Below are positions 26,801 through 39,120 of a DNA stretch of 64,000 nucleotides, one piece after another. A program made the translations under genes and the position numbers. The stretch is taken from the NCBI GenBank assembly GCA_963402885.1, contig OY727093.1:7885501-7949500 (forward strand), written 5' to 3'. Numbering within the stretch: position 1 is the stretch's first letter; each line of letters opens with the position of its first letter. The DNA comes from Antedon bifida. Taxonomy: Eukaryota > Echinodermata > Crinoidea > Comatulida > Antedonidae. The notes under the pieces were generated by a model, which saw nothing but the letters and a program-made list of their open reading frames with translations, had not been told where the DNA came from and did no database searches.

Positions 26801-27458
26801 TTCCATTTATTAGCACAGTAAAAATGTGCATAACATTGTCAACGTTCCTGTATAATAGTTATAACTGTATACACTGTACACCTGTATAATGTACAATTTA
26901 AATATTTAACCTACGATTGGTTGCTTTTTGAATGGGATATCACCAGACTAGTGGTACCATTTGGAATAGGGAGGCGGGAGGGGGGTTGTTTTCACTGCGT
27001 CAGGAAAGATTTGGCAAGTTTGTTGGGGACAAAAATTCAAATTATAAATACTTTTGCATTTGCGTACACTACAAATGAATGTACAGTAACTTTTATAGAG
27101 TACTGATACTGCAGGCTACTTGTGAGTTTTTAAATACAAAGCGAACAGGCACACATTGCATCTTCCACATTCCTAGCTGGTAAAGCCTATTTTCAAAGCC
27201 TTTTGAACATATTTGTCTTAGAACCGTGCTTTAAAGTTTGTTAAAAATACAGTACCAATCTAATTTAACTCATACACTGTATAGTATTAAAGACATTATT
27301 TTATGTTTACGTTTTACTAAATTTTGATATATATTTCAGACAACTCCGATGGTTCTACGAGTTTGGAACACCTAAACGATATGGTGCAGAAAATCACACC
27401 TTCACGATACGGTCCAGGGTATCTAAAACTTACAACCAATCAACAAGAAGATAGATGA
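11282..27458 (+). CDS. MyoD: MyoD-family myogenic bHLH transcription factor, complete, three exons
   Basis: Join of 11282-11821, 24489-24564 and 27340-27458 (735 nt, 244 aa plus TGA). ATG 11282 has a good context (AACAACATGG) and an in-frame TAG at 11252. In order: an acidic, Tyr-rich N-terminus (about 1-75); a Cys/Trp motif [10 protein letters not shown] at 91-100, the Pbx/Meis-contact region in vertebrate MyoD; a basic region with the myogenic Ala-Thr code [11 protein letters not shown] (109-119) and the junction lysine GKV; a helix-loop-helix to about 163 ([30 protein letters not shown]); a Ser/Asp-rich linker; and a diverged helix [18 protein letters not shown] (212-226). It should act in the nucleus as a heterodimer with E proteins on CANNTG sites to drive muscle genes. 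Intron phases are 0 and 1, matching the second gene at 57663-60325. Family assignment is near certain; orthology within the family is inferred. Confidence 0.95.
14508..14605 (+). repeat. Dispersed repeat with (GGTC)n core, copy 1
   Basis: Reads CGACTCTACAGCTTACTATG, a GGTCGGTCGGTCGG core, then TAACTCAAATTTGAGCACGC and ends at TATATGGCCTT. An inverted copy is at 52369-52475. Confidence 0.8.
15337..15671 (+). repeat. Tandem duplication, about 165-bp unit x 2
   Basis: Units 15337-15511 and 15512-15671 share ACTTCTAGTCCTAT, TTCTCACCTC, AATTTGTTCGAATGAATAAA and TTATTCAAAAACTATTAGA in the same order. The second unit lost the TAGGCCTA present in the first. Confidence 0.9.
17891..17909 (+). other. 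G-rich run
   Basis: GGTGGGGGTGGGGGGGAGG is the longest G-run noticed in an otherwise AT-rich window. It has three good G-tracts plus flanking GG pairs, so a G-quadruplex is possible but borderline. Confidence 0.5.
20056..20411 (+). mobile_element. MITE family B, complete copy (356 bp, TTAA ends)
   Basis: Begins TTAAAGATGTATTGTCCCCC and ends with its exact reverse complement GGGGGACAATACATCTTTAA. The outer TTAA on both sides fits a piggyBac-type target duplication. There is no coding capacity. An internal 17-bp palindrome ATTGGCTG-G-CAGCCAAT lies at 20233-20249. Related copies lie at 400, 9630, 23228, 35881 and 44414. Confidence 0.9.
21808..21898 (-). mobile_element. tRNA-like sequence, probable SINE head or tRNA pseudogene
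   Basis: On the minus strand, TGGTTTAATGGA (21886-21897) resembles a pol III A box and GGTTCGAGTC (21824-21833) a B box, spaced like a tRNA with a slightly long middle. No clean acceptor stem or anticodon arm can be closed, so a functional tRNA is unlikely. Confidence 0.35.
22662..23063. mobile_element. Foldback MITE, about 400 bp, long inverted arms
   Basis: The left end AAGGCCCATTTACACTAGGG is the reverse complement of the right end CCCTAGTGTAAATGGGCCTT. Inner segments also pair: CGATAACGATCGACGATAAA with TTTATCGTCGATCGTTATTG, AGAACTATAGGATTATC with GATTATCCTATAGTTCT, and TCAAATGATGTCATGA with TCATGACGTCATTTGA. Flanking TA dinucleotides suggest a TA target duplication. Confidence 0.92.
23228..23566 (+). 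mobile_element. MITE family B copy, right terminus damaged
   Basis: Starts TTAAAGATATATTGTCCCCC and keeps the family interior. It ends GGGGGACAATACATCATAAT, so the terminal TTAA is lost. The internal palindrome is broken here (TTGGCTCGCAGTCAA). Confidence 0.88.
24489..24564 (+). CDS. MyoD: MyoD exon 2
   Basis: Acceptor TTTAACAG|GG and donor AACG|GTAATT enclose 25 codons plus one base, starting GDDHIRKNG and ending TFENN. In phase 0, out phase 1. Its small size and position between bHLH and helix III exons match the MRF gene plan. The sequence itself is poorly conserved, so support comes from phase and splice sites. Confidence 0.8.
24565..27339 (+). other. MyoD intron 2 (about 2.8 kb)
   Basis: AT-rich, with no recognisable exon. 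The ORF at 26921-27106 lacks splice context and resembles nothing known to me. Confidence 0.75.
27340..27458 (+). CDS. MyoD: MyoD exon 3 (helix III and stop)
   Basis: Acceptor ATATTTCAG|AC completes the split Asp codon from exon 2. It reads [20 protein letters not shown], then a short tail ending QQEDR and TGA. The SLxxLxxxVxxITP spacing is that of the MRF C-terminal amphipathic helix. Confidence 0.88.
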
Positions 27459-27531
27459 TGACGTCACTTATTGTTTTACGCATCACTGACTAAATATAAA
27501 TTCTGTACATTACGGGACACAGGAAAACAAA

Positions 27532-27537
27532 AATAAA
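27532..27537 (+). terminator. Candidate poly(A) signal of MyoD
   Basis: AATAAA 74 bases after the MyoD stop, followed about 20 bases later by a GT-rich TGTTTTTGGTG element, the usual downstream signal. Another AATAAA is at 28053, so a longer 3' UTR is possible. Confidence 0.5.
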
Positions 27538-28344
27538 TTATGTAAATGAAACAATATGTTTTTGGTGACCATTCTGTATTGTCATAAAGTCGAAACAATT
27601 TTAAACTATTATTGGCAAAATTGAGTAAAAATTCACAATGAATAGCAAGAGTATGACTTCGCAATCAAGTGTACTGAGTCTGAAGATAATTTATATTTCG
27701 AAGAAAAGGACATCTACATTACAGTATAGGCACATTGAAGAGTCGATGAAGTCGCAAGTTTTGCTTTTTGTATGCACGTTAGTGTAACTTAAAGTCTTTC
27801 TTCTTTTCAAGTAAACTTATGTATTCTAATGAAAACAAGCAGTATAAAAACACTACTTTTCTAACTTTTTCTAATTTTATCAATGGTTAGTTTTGCTTTC
27901 TTTATTCGTCATAATGTTTCTCCTTCTATATGTAAAATCATTATACAGCCTACGTTGGACATAATTGGAAATAATGTACATAAATGTGTTTTGTATTAAG
28001 TTAATATAGATCAATTAAAACAATAATGATAATTGTAAGCAATAATATCAATAATAAAACAAGGTTTAGCAATAACAGCATTCTAGATCAATCAAGAATA
28101 CGAGCCATATCCATTTCAATCATCGTAGTCTAAAATCGGAAATGTTTGTATTATAAGTTGTGTATATCTTGATAAAAAAAATTAAGACGATATTCATAAA
28201 CAGATTATCATTTATTATTTTATGATGATGATGATGAGCATACATGATAATAACCAGGATTATAATTATCATGATGTTCATGATGGCGTTATTCCATTGG
28301 TCCCCCTAAGTTTACGAAGATTACTATAATACCAGTTATTTCCA

Positions 28345-28507
28345 TAAAGCTCTGTCTACATTGTCAAACTTTAGGGGCAAAATGGGATGTGCACATATTG
28401 GACATGATGATGTCATATCACTACCAAAGTTGGGAATATCACTACCATATTTGGGCACATCACACCTTTTTTGTCAAACAAGATTGATAGTGTATACAGA
28501 GATTTAG
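28345..28507 (+). mobile_element. MITE family A copy 3
   Basis: Left end TAAAGCTCTGTCTACATTGT and right end GATAGTGTATACAGAGATTT. The interior has GACATGATGATGTCATATCA and a CCATATTTGG box at 28445-28454. Confidence 0.88.
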
Positions 28508-31500
28508 ATGACAAATAAAGATCCATTTAGATGATTTCTATCTAATTATCTATATGATTACGTAGATGGGGATCTCAATAAATAATTATACTACTACATG
28601 CTAGGCGTATGCTATCATAACACATGAGTATCGAAAAACTATCTTTCTTACAAGGAGAACGTTTTAATTAAGAACAAACTTTTTTAATTAGATGAGAGTT
28701 TTCCTTCTTTATAACTTGTTTTAGAATTGAAAATAAACGTTAATTTGCTGTGTTTAAATGTAAATGCATAAATATCAAACTATTTATAAAAATGTTATAT
28801 TGAAATAAAACATATCCAACAAGAAGTACATTTGCGAATTCTTAATCTAAAAGCTTAGCTCCAGAAGTAAGGCCTGTGTCTATAGATCTGACCGAGCGGA
28901 TAAATCGAACGCTATCTTTCCGATTATATTTTTTTTTCTGGTGGGTAAACCTTAAAGTCGTTTAACTTTATTTGCTCATCATTCACACATCCACTCTTTT
29001 AAATTACTTTATCACTCTAAATGTATTCACTTTATGTGTGGAAATTCAATAAAACAACAAACATATTCTACTTTGTTGTACTTTGAACTATGTGCTATAA
29101 AAAGCACCAGTAGACAAAATATTATAAAAAGAACGTGTATTGTTTTTATTTTTCTTATTAATGCACTGATGAAAAATATTTTAAAGTAGGCCTACATAAT
29201 CGAAGGAGCATTATGTAAGGGGATATGCGAGCGAGGGTGTGTATAAAGGCGGGAAACAGTAACTGTTTTAGAGCAGTATGAGGTATACATAATACACAAT
29301 TAACAGTGTACAGTATTGTCACGAAACCATTATTCGAAAGACTTCCAAATCGCTAAAAAAAATATTATTACGGACTCACGGTCTTAAAAGTTATCAAAAT
29401 CTAACGTAGAGAGGGCGATATGTACATTAATTGTGAAGGAAAGACAGTCCAGTGTCAACATCTTTAAATTTATTTTCACTTACTATTATTACATTGACGG
29501 GCTAACTTTTTTTCCAACAAAAAATAAAATATTATTGTAATTTCAAGAAAGCCAAATTATACTATAAACTGTATAATGATCATACTTAATAATTTTGCAT
29601 GTGAACTAGAAAGGAAAGTTTTCAATTTTCTAAAAGCTTAAAGAGGGCGCTCGATGTTTCGAGTCGCACATAAAAACAAAATATGAATATTTATCACTTC
29701 ATGGGCACAACATAAACGATATACTTATCTCCAGTTTTTATTATGAATAGTAAATTGTTTTAATTTACTAGCATAGAAAGCATAACAATTGAACAAAAGA
29801 AAACATTAATTTCGACTAACCGTAATTCTGTGATTTCTAGGCCTACTGCAAAACCGTAGACCATAGCCAACCATGGAGTAATAATGATCCGACCAAGGTG
29901 ATTGGTGGTGCTTTTGCGTACGTATTGGACAATAGTCTCATCTCTTCTTGGTCGTGTAGAATACAAAGATAATAAATAATAAGAACTTGCTTATTCAAAT
30001 ATATTCGGACCAATAGGCCTTATATCCATAAGGTAACGTCTGATTCCTCCCTGGTGAAAGTAGAGGCTCACTGGGCTCACTACCAATTATAATGCTTCTC
30101 CTTCTACGAATTTCAGAATTCCTATTACGTAACAAAATAATGAACGGTATGGTTATTCATGCGGACACATACAATGGCCTACTCTGCTACATTTGCATAT
30201 AAACGAGTACAGTAGTACAGTAGGCCTGTGTGTCTCACTCTCGGTATTGAGGACATTCTTATTAGTACGGTAAGTAAACCCCTTTGTTATAGTTCGTCTT
30301 CTATTCATTAATATGGATATAAAAGAACAACAAAATAGACACAATTCAGAACAGTAAACATGTCATAAGTCATGTTCTGCGTTCATATCCGTAGGCCTAC
30401 ATGTTGCGTTTGTACGTAATAACCTAACTTGTCCAAAGTGACGAGCACCCTGTTATAGTAGGCCTATACTTTTTAAATGTTATCCTTATATCTTGTTTGT
30501 TTGTTTTATGTATATTTACTATTCAATCATAGTTTACTTGCTCTATTTCTAAGTTTAGTAGTAAATTGTGTACCGTAATTGGGATAATAATAAAATAATT
30601 CAAAAGACTACTTTATATTTTGCTATTACTAGTTATCATTACACATGAATTGTATTTATTGTTGTGTGCTTATTTTTATCAATTTGTTTGTTCTATGGGT
30701 AATAAAGAAACGCATTATTTAATCAGGCCAATTACAATCCGATATAGACACTAGAGTATATTATGAATTCATGCAAATTATACACGATATAAAGCTATTA
30801 AAAACAATATTCTACACGCTGAAGGTGCTACATAATGTCAGTGAAAAGCATTTGCTACGGCCTCCCTAGGCCCAGTCAGTTCGTAAACTATTGATAATGT
30901 TCAGAAAATTTAAATAATTGAATAACTAATGCTACTTCCGCTAAGAGAAAATATTAAAAAATGATTATTTATGGGTGACAGTTGCGCTGTCTATAATTCC
31001 TTTCACTGTAATTAATCTTTAATATGCCTATGTTTTGAATGAGTTTACTTGTTTTCGATAATTCATGGGGCGCCACCAACGCCCTTTGTAATTGTTTATC
31101 ATTTTAATGCGCGGAAATATTACCTCCCATGAGTACAGCTCGGCGGAAAAGAAATCACGCTCGACATGGCATTGCAACAAATATAGAATCTATTTTGTCC
31201 CTAGTGATAAAGTATAACGCCTAACTATTAGTCTATTGAGGTTAGAAAACACGCCTGGTGAACAGCGCCCTCATTTCCTGCCAACTTGTTATAACTTTTC
31301 CATCAGTTTTCCAAAAAACATACTAAAACAGATTTCCCAGTGTGTCACGCAGATGAAAAAACCAATGATGGAATTGACGTTTAGGCAGCGAATAACGTGG
31401 TGAAGTAAACCACTGGTTAAACAAGCCCCACTAGAAGTCAATCAACCAAAAATGTCATATCGGCTGGCATAGAAAATCTAAAAGTAATTCGTTTTGAGGA

Positions 31501-34500
31501 TTTCCATAAACCGTTGTAGAATATTATACAAGCCATGTCTTCCCTAGGGTACGTGGAACATCATTGAAGATAACAATGTATGGTCCCTAAAGATACGATA
31601 TCCATGATTTCATTATACCAAACGTCTAGGCACAAAACGATTACAAAATAAGACAAGTTAAAATGTGACGAGAAATAAAAATCAAAGTGCATTGTGAAAA
31701 TCCAAATGTTGTTTTAAACTCTCTTAGGTAATTCCTTGACAAATTTGAAAGGAATTGGCGTTGTATTTTTCTCTGAGGTATAACAAAAAAATTGTTCATG
31801 CTTGTTGTTATTGCCACAACCATAACATTGTTTTTATTTAAACATTATTTTTATGCTTCTCTTTCTTTCTTTCTTTTTACAAGAAAAGCAATGAATGTAC
31901 AATAAAAAGTTAATAATGAATGCAGAAAGATCAGGCTTTAACCCTATTAACTACATAGGAGTATCTAACTTAGAAGTGTTGAGTATTTTAAACTATCTGT
32001 TTCTCGTCATCAATTTTTATTACTACATTTCTATTTTCTACATGACAAATTCATACAATAGAGAGAACAAAATTGTTTACATGGTTTTAGTATGGAGGAA
32101 TAGTTTTAGCTTTAGAAACAACCTCGCTGTGTTAACAATGTGATGTTTAAGTGTGTTTTCCAATGGATGACATTTCCTTATTCTTACGCGTTGAATGGGA
32201 CTTTTGCACTTTCATAAGTGATAACGAGAAACACGTATTGAGGTGTGAATGTGTGTGCGTCAAACACTGTGATAATGATATGTATTGTACCTGTACATAG
32301 ATTTGTGCGGTGTACGTCACTGAAGGGTAAGTCTAATGGTTTATCTATCTACGTAAATACATAGAAATTACGTCATCATCTTTCACCCTCATCGGTGTGC
32401 GTGTGAATGGGCGTTTAATCTCAAATGAGACATTCTCATTATATAATTCCGTACTCATCGTGAATGTGACACCTTCTAACATAGAAGGCGTGGCTAAAAG
32501 TTCTCATTAAGTCATTAATCTGACCTAATCTTTGGTGTGTTAATTCGTATACTTGTAATGTCACAAGCAATAAAACAATCACTAATACAGGCCTCAACGA
32601 CACAGTGCAGTGGACGTAGACATTTCCACAACTGAGAAAAAACAGTCGATGAAAATGTTCCTAATTTTAAACGTTCTAGGTTCGAGTCAGGGACTTTAGG
32701 CTAGTTTGTAATGAGCCGTGAAATGGGTGATTATACTGATGTAATTAACTGAAACACTGTAACGCCCTTTTAAAACTTTGAATCATTGAAGTGTCAACCC
32801 TGGTAACAACGTGGTTGCCTTGATTGAAGAAATGTCCGAAAATCGGATGAAGTGGATATGCCTACAGACTCTTAAATTCATTGACCTTAAAATAACAATG
32901 GAGCGATCTCCCTCATTGTTAATTAATAGAAATAATAATTAATTATTATAGAAAATTAATCAAAATATATTTATTAACAATTTAAAAATTTTTTCATAAA
33001 AAGACGCGAATTTGTGCGAATTGAACATTCATGCGTTCTGATTGGTTGTTCATGTTTTCGCATTGCAAAAAGTAAATGAAAACATGAATAGACTACGCAT
33101 GCGCAAAAACCAACACTGTCTATATTCACGCAAAAGTCTAAATTGTAGCCTAAGTTCGGTCTCTGACAATGTCCACCGCAAATATTATTGCATTTTCGTC
33201 ATGGCCTATATAGTACATGTTTTTAAATAAAATTAAAATGATGCAAACATCGTCTATAGCCCATCATATCCCTAATCTTGTTTTCCTCTATAATATTAAT
33301 AATACATTTTCCTCCCATGAGATGAGGGATGAGAAATATATGTCCCACACACATACAACATTACTGATAATAATGGTTTTGATAAAAGTTTATTGACTTC
33401 TTAAAGAGGCTATGGCAATACATGATAAGTTAGTAGACCATTGTTTATTCTCCTATTTCGTGCACACTGCGTGGCTAACTATCACCGATCGCGCTAATAC
33501 GCGTGAAGCACGGGTGCGATGTATTGCAGACTATTTGTGTAGAGTGTGGGCTTTATCAACAGGTGTATAATTATAATTTATTTAAATATGAGCAAACCAA
33601 CAAATGTAGCGACAGTTCGTGACAGAGCAGCTTTAAGTTTTGCGCATAAAAACCCATGGAGGTACCATCTACCCTTGGGATTTTCCAGATAATTTAATAA
33701 ATTTCCGTTATCTGTTTAATGTTGCAGAGGGTGCGGCTTGGTTCTGCACCTGCTTTGTACTCTTCGCGGCAGCTAATATCGCGGCCTTAACCTCCAAGAT
33801 TTAGTAACATAACTCCACACTCAAAATAAATCATAGGACTATTCAGAAAACAAAAATTAAAAATAATACAGTAGGCCTAGAGTAGATATACGCCATGTTA
33901 AATCGTTTTCTCGATGCTGCGAAATCATTGTCACTAACAATACAAAAGCAACTCAATCATCGATAAAATGTGTTTATGAAACTTGAATTATTGCGCATGC
34001 TTACCGTGTTGATTAACGTGACATCATCACGTTGACGGATGAAAGTCCGGGGTGCAAGGTGAATGGTTACAGAGGTTTGTTATAATGTACGACGAATATT
34101 CATTTGTTCGACCTGTATCAGATGATTAATGATTTGTTCGTAATTTTTTTCCTGTTGTGGTTTGTGATTCATGAACCATAACACATACAGTCTCATCTTT
34201 ATTCTGAAAGGTAGTGTGTAAACATCAATAGCGCCCCCTAAGTTCAAGGTCAGTATTGACAGCGGAAACCAGAAGTAGGCTAAGGCAATACGTAGTCTTC
34301 ATCGTTGAAGTGCGTCATGGTTTTTGAAGGATGGCAAACAGAATCGAGAAAAAACGCATTGTCATGAACTCGCCGGACTGGTTCATGGCCGGATATGGGG
34401 CTACCGGGGGTTCGTACGCAGGTCGCCCATCCTGTGTAGAAAAAAGACGCCTGCTTACTCTCTTGGGGAAGCGGAAAACCCCTTATTTATTGGAGCTAAA

Positions 34501-35880
34501 TTAGTGATCAACAAGTAAACCTGTTGCGGTGTGACTAAATCTCGAGTTCCGAAATGGAAAACACGGCTACCCCGGTACCCAACTGGTATTGCAATTTACA
34601 AATAACACGATGTCACCACTGAATTAGATTATGCTAAAATAGCTTGTTGTCTCGAAACATCATAAAGCTGTCAAATAAATGAGAATATCTGAATACTGAT
34701 CATAGGAAACATTCACGGTTATAAAGGCCCAGGTTAGAACCTCTTTGACAATGACATAAGCCCGGTTAAGTACTCCCATACCTCCGTCAATACAAACCAA
34801 TCCAAGCTGTACACCGTAATACGGATCCTGCTTATAAGTTCCCCTGTCAAAAACAATAAACCCGGTTAAGCTCCCTTTATGAAACGAGCCCGCTTCGTTC
34901 CCCTATATATACACACTCAAAATCGCCAATAGCAAGACAGCTAAAAGTATAATTTAAGGAAGTTTTTTCATGAATCTGCTTATACAAAAACGTGCAATGT
35001 TTAATCATGTGTTATGACATGTCTTGTGATTGAATTAAACTGTCCTCGTCCCGAAATTGGTTCTTTTCCTCGATGTTACAATTGAGAGTTCGATTCATAC
35101 CACGCACGCAAATCGCTTGGGACAAAACTAACGCTCCTCTAACTTTGATCTTTCTATAAAACAATGTGATGGACCGGAGCAAATGACATGTATTATCATA
35201 AATAGGCCTAATGCTTTTTTTAAACAAGATGCGACCAAATCAAGGGTTGGGGAATTGGTTGTGTGCGAATAACATTTCAGGTATCAAATTTACACATCTG
35301 GAATTTTAATAATCCCAAGCATAATAATTAATATTACTGTAATATTATATAATAATAGTATAATATCTAATCTGCGATTAGTCATGACTAATGGTATTTA
35401 TAATGCGATTAGATACCTAAAATGTGTTTATAATAGTAGGAAAAACAATAGGGAATGACAAATAAATTAAATCTGTAAAATACAATTTAACTACCTGTTT
35501 AATTATTGCTATGGGCCTATTATTATTATTACGAATAATTATTAATATAATAATATTACGCAAAAATAATGTTTTGACATCGAAACACAATTAAGAATGA
35601 CACGATATCTTCGGCCTAATGAAGTTATTTAAGATTATGATCGATAACCGTGTCTCTCTCAAGTATTGGTAACCATGGAGTTATCCCTTTTTTATATTAT
35701 TTTTTTTAATATTCTAAAATATTACGGTACCTGAGTAGTTCTTACAAGCAATTCAGCATTATAGGGGAAAATAGGAATAAGAACATCCAAGTACACTGAA
35801 GAAAGGCGAACATACCAATGTTGGGAGTTTGCCTAAAGTCTATAAATACAGTTCATTTAGGAATGTATATTACAACTTAC

Positions 35881-36205
35881 TTAAAGATGTATTGTCCCCA
35901 AAAGCTTTAACAATTATTAAGATTAAGAAAATCAGACTTTGTTAAGTTAAAGTTAATCACTTTAGTAGGAAAAGAAACACGAAAAAATAATGTTTTCATC
36001 AGTTATAAAATGACAAAATAAACTCAACTAAAAACTCATTGGCTGGCAGCCAATTTTGATATTTTATTTTTTTTAAATTACAGTTTTTTCAAGTAAATTT
36101 TTTTTTTCGGTCTACTGTTTGGTCAAAGCTATTATGTGACATTAAAATGGCATATTCCTCAACAAAAATTTAAATTATTTTTTCAGTGGGACAATATATC
36201 TTTAA
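35881..36205 (+). mobile_element. MITE family B copy, 325 bp
   Basis: Starts TTAAAGATGTATTGTCCCC and ends GGGACAATATATCTTTAA, with TTAA on both ends. The internal palindrome is intact at 36038-36054. Confidence 0.9.
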
Positions 36206-37477
36206 ACGAAAAGGGTAACAAGTATCCCGCCTATCTAAACTCATTATTAAATTCTATTTATGTTTTTTAAAGAATCATAATTATAACAGAGATTACAAAC
36301 GCGCATTGCTTATTTCTGGATTGTTTACTTCTAATAAAATTGGTTTATCTAATGATACCATGTCCTACAACCGAGCCCCAACAAGATATAGGTTTGTGTG
36401 TGACACCCAATGTCAAGTTCCCAATTAACTAGGCGGTTCACAGTTAAAACATGTTCGAATAATATTTGTCCATAATTCTCAACTGACGGATTCACCACAA
36501 TGTTTAATTGTTTCAATTATTGTTTGATACAGCACAGAAAACGAGTTATTCATGCTTTTAAACACGAACCAGATCATACTGACATTTAGCTACGCCTAAC
36601 TTATTTGTCTAGTTATATATTTTTTTAGTTTGCGCATCGTCTGAATTTAGAAAACCGCGCGTGTAAGGTTAATAGCCTCTGGGGCAGACAATCTGGATGT
36701 TGTCATCGGTGGACAAGCGTGCTATTGCAACCGTATGTGATTCATGCATGAGGGTAAGATGATGTGGCGATCGGATGAGAGAATTCTCACGAGTTTTATT
36801 CCAATAAACTTAACATGACCTCAAAACATAGACCCTATCAATACAATTACTGATCATAGTCAAATAATGAAGTTCCTTTAGTGGTTAAATTGCAATACAA
36901 TTCATCATTTTATTACCACTCGTATTATGATAATGGTGGAGGTTTTTTTTTCCTTATAACACATTTAATTATAATTTATAATTTAACTTTACATGACTTA
37001 CATTCAATGCACGACGTACGTGATTTATAAATTGAATTTGTATTTGATTATTGAACGCTGCCCTCTATCGTCAAAAAAGTTTCAATGACCAATGAACGTT
37101 CAGAAGTTAGAGAAACTGAGTGATGACGTCATCAAAAATTGTGAATTCGTCACTTGGTATGATTAACGTACCTTGGAATCATGGACATTTTTTGGAAAAG
37201 CTTTGGGACGATCTGTTGCTACACGACCTTAATTTAAAAACGGTGTTAGGGGAGTAATGTTTAACACAATCTCCAAATGTATTCAAGATTTCTGTCTATT
37301 GTTATACTATATAGCTCGTTTTAATGTATGTATACAGTACGAAAAACTGTAATGCATACGAAACATTACTCATATTACAATTCAACACTATTTATATACG
37401 GTCATATAACATTATAGTTCATATGGTTTGTAGATAACTACTATACTATACTATAAAAACTCGGGTTTTAAAAACCC

Positions 37478-37598
37478 CTGGGCTTCTTTTCGAAAAGAAG
37501 CCCATCTCGAAAAGAAGCCCTCTTTGGTCTGCAATAGTAATCTCGAAAAGAAGCCCATCTCGAAATCTTCTTTTTAAGATAGTAAGGGCTTCTTTTCG
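37478..37598. repeat. Palindrome and flanking array of TCTCGAAAAGAAGCCC
   Basis: Bases 37480-37503 form a perfect 24-nt palindrome centred on TTCGAA. The half-site CGAAAAGAAGCCC recurs twice downstream and once inverted (GGGCTTCTTTTCGAGA). Outer CTATAAAA and TTTTATAG suggest a small composite foldback element. Confidence 0.85.
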
Positions 37599-38088
37599 AG
37601 ATTTTATAGATATTGTCATTCCAAAAATATAGTACTGGCCTGTCTATCATTAACATTTTGTTTACAAATTTAACATAATAACAAAAATACAGTATTACAT
37701 AGTGCGCGTGGAAATGGATAGCACATTTTATTTTGGCCTGGTTGAATCGTTCTAATTTTGTTTGATTTGGAAAAAAAAAATATTTCTGGGGTGAAAATAT
37801 TGAAAGATGTTACAAGTGTGATCAGTGTGACTAAACAACTGAAATTTGAATACAGGAAATTCACTGCCTTGGAGATAATAATACCTTATATAAATGTTGG
37901 CAATGCTGACCACCAATAACTTGTACAAATGGTTGTATAAATACATTGATATACTTTAGGTAACCATTGCAATCCTCTCCCAAATCTGGTTTTGCCAGCA
38001 AGAAATTACCGGAATAAATTTTCTCCAACCGGTACTTTTAAAATGGTGTAAATTTTTATAACACAGAATAAACACTTATTTGCTGGGC

Positions 38089-38245
38089 TTAAGCTCTGTC
38101 TACACTATCAAACTAGTGTGAAAAAAAATTGATATGCCCAAATATGGTGGTGATATTCCCAAATATGGTAGTGATATGACATCATCATGTACATATATGG
38201 GCATTTTTGTTACATAAAGTTTGATAGTGTAGACAGAGCTTTAAA
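38089..38245 (+). mobile_element. MITE family A copy 4
   Basis: TTAAGCTCTGTCTACACTAT at the left and ATAGTGTAGACAGAGCTTTA at the right form near-perfect inverted termini. Two CCAAATATGG boxes lie at 38138-38147 and 38159-38168. Confidence 0.92.
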
Positions 38246-39120
38246 CATTAGCAATAAACAAGAGAAATCAGAGTGTATCTGGATTGATAAAGTAAAATAT
38301 ATGACTTTTAGTTATGTTAGATTTATTTGTAATACAAAATCATATGAAAGGAGGTCATTAATATCAATAAGCAAATTGTTCCTCCACTTCCCCAACATCA
38401 AGAGTGTGGTTACAAATAAATTGACCGATCATATTGCTAATACAGTTCAAGTTCAAACTAAACTATGTTTCGTAATTACTACATTGTTTTATATCGCAGC
38501 CTTTTCTTACTCTTCTTTTGCATTTTTGCATGTCAACGAAATAAAGAGCGTCAGTCTAAAACATGATACTGAAGAAAATAGGCCTTACAAACATGTACGT
38601 TTAATAGCGATTATTTTGATTATATACTTGTATTTTTTTACTTTTTTTCCTTGAATGCAATGAAATTTTTGTATTATGTCTTTCATCGTGATTGTCATTT
38701 CAAAAATTATAAAATTTTAACTTTCTTAATATTATTTCTGTTTAATATTTTTAAAATATGTTGTTGACAACATTTTTCTGTAAACGCTATGTTATTCAGC
38801 AGGTTTTTTTAAATATAACAAAGAATTTAAAATGTATTAAACGTTTTATTCAAATTATTGATTATTATATATTATATGAATCGTTTAAAAGTAAAAGTAA
38901 ACTATTTTTAAAATGTGTTGTTGAAAATAATTTTCTGCAAACGCCATGTAATTCAGAAGTTTTTCTGCAAATTGGTATTTTTTTAAGAATTTATTTATTT
39001 TATTTTATGTATTCAACATTCTTATTTAAATTATTGATTATATATAAATCATTTAAAAGGTTTCATCCCCAAAATATGATATTAATATTTCCAGTGATAA
39101 CCTGTTATATGAGCATATAG
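38187..39120 (+). other. Two adjacent long ORFs of doubtful coding status
   Basis: ORF 1 (38187-38654, 155 codons) starts inside the right arm of MITE A copy 4. It contains two hydrophobic stretches (around FVITTLFYIAAFSYSSFAF and LIAIILIIYLYFFTFF). ORF 2 (38758-39120, 120 codons) is in another frame and covers an in-frame 153-bp tandem duplication. Composition is extremely T-rich and no family is recognised. Length alone is unusual for such AT-rich DNA, but a repeat-derived chance ORF remains the better guess. Confidence 0.15.
38755..39060 (+). repeat. Tandem duplication, 153-bp unit x 2
   Basis: Both units run from AAAATRTGTTGTTGAMAA through TTTTCTGYAAACGCYATGTW to ATTATTGATTATTATATA and TCRTTTAAAAG. 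The offset is 153 bases, a multiple of three, so any frame across it is preserved. Confidence 0.85.

Noticed and set aside
34324-34518. 64-codon ORF in a GC-richer stretch
   Set aside because: No recognisable domain, no clear splice sites, and codon pattern not distinct from flanking DNA.
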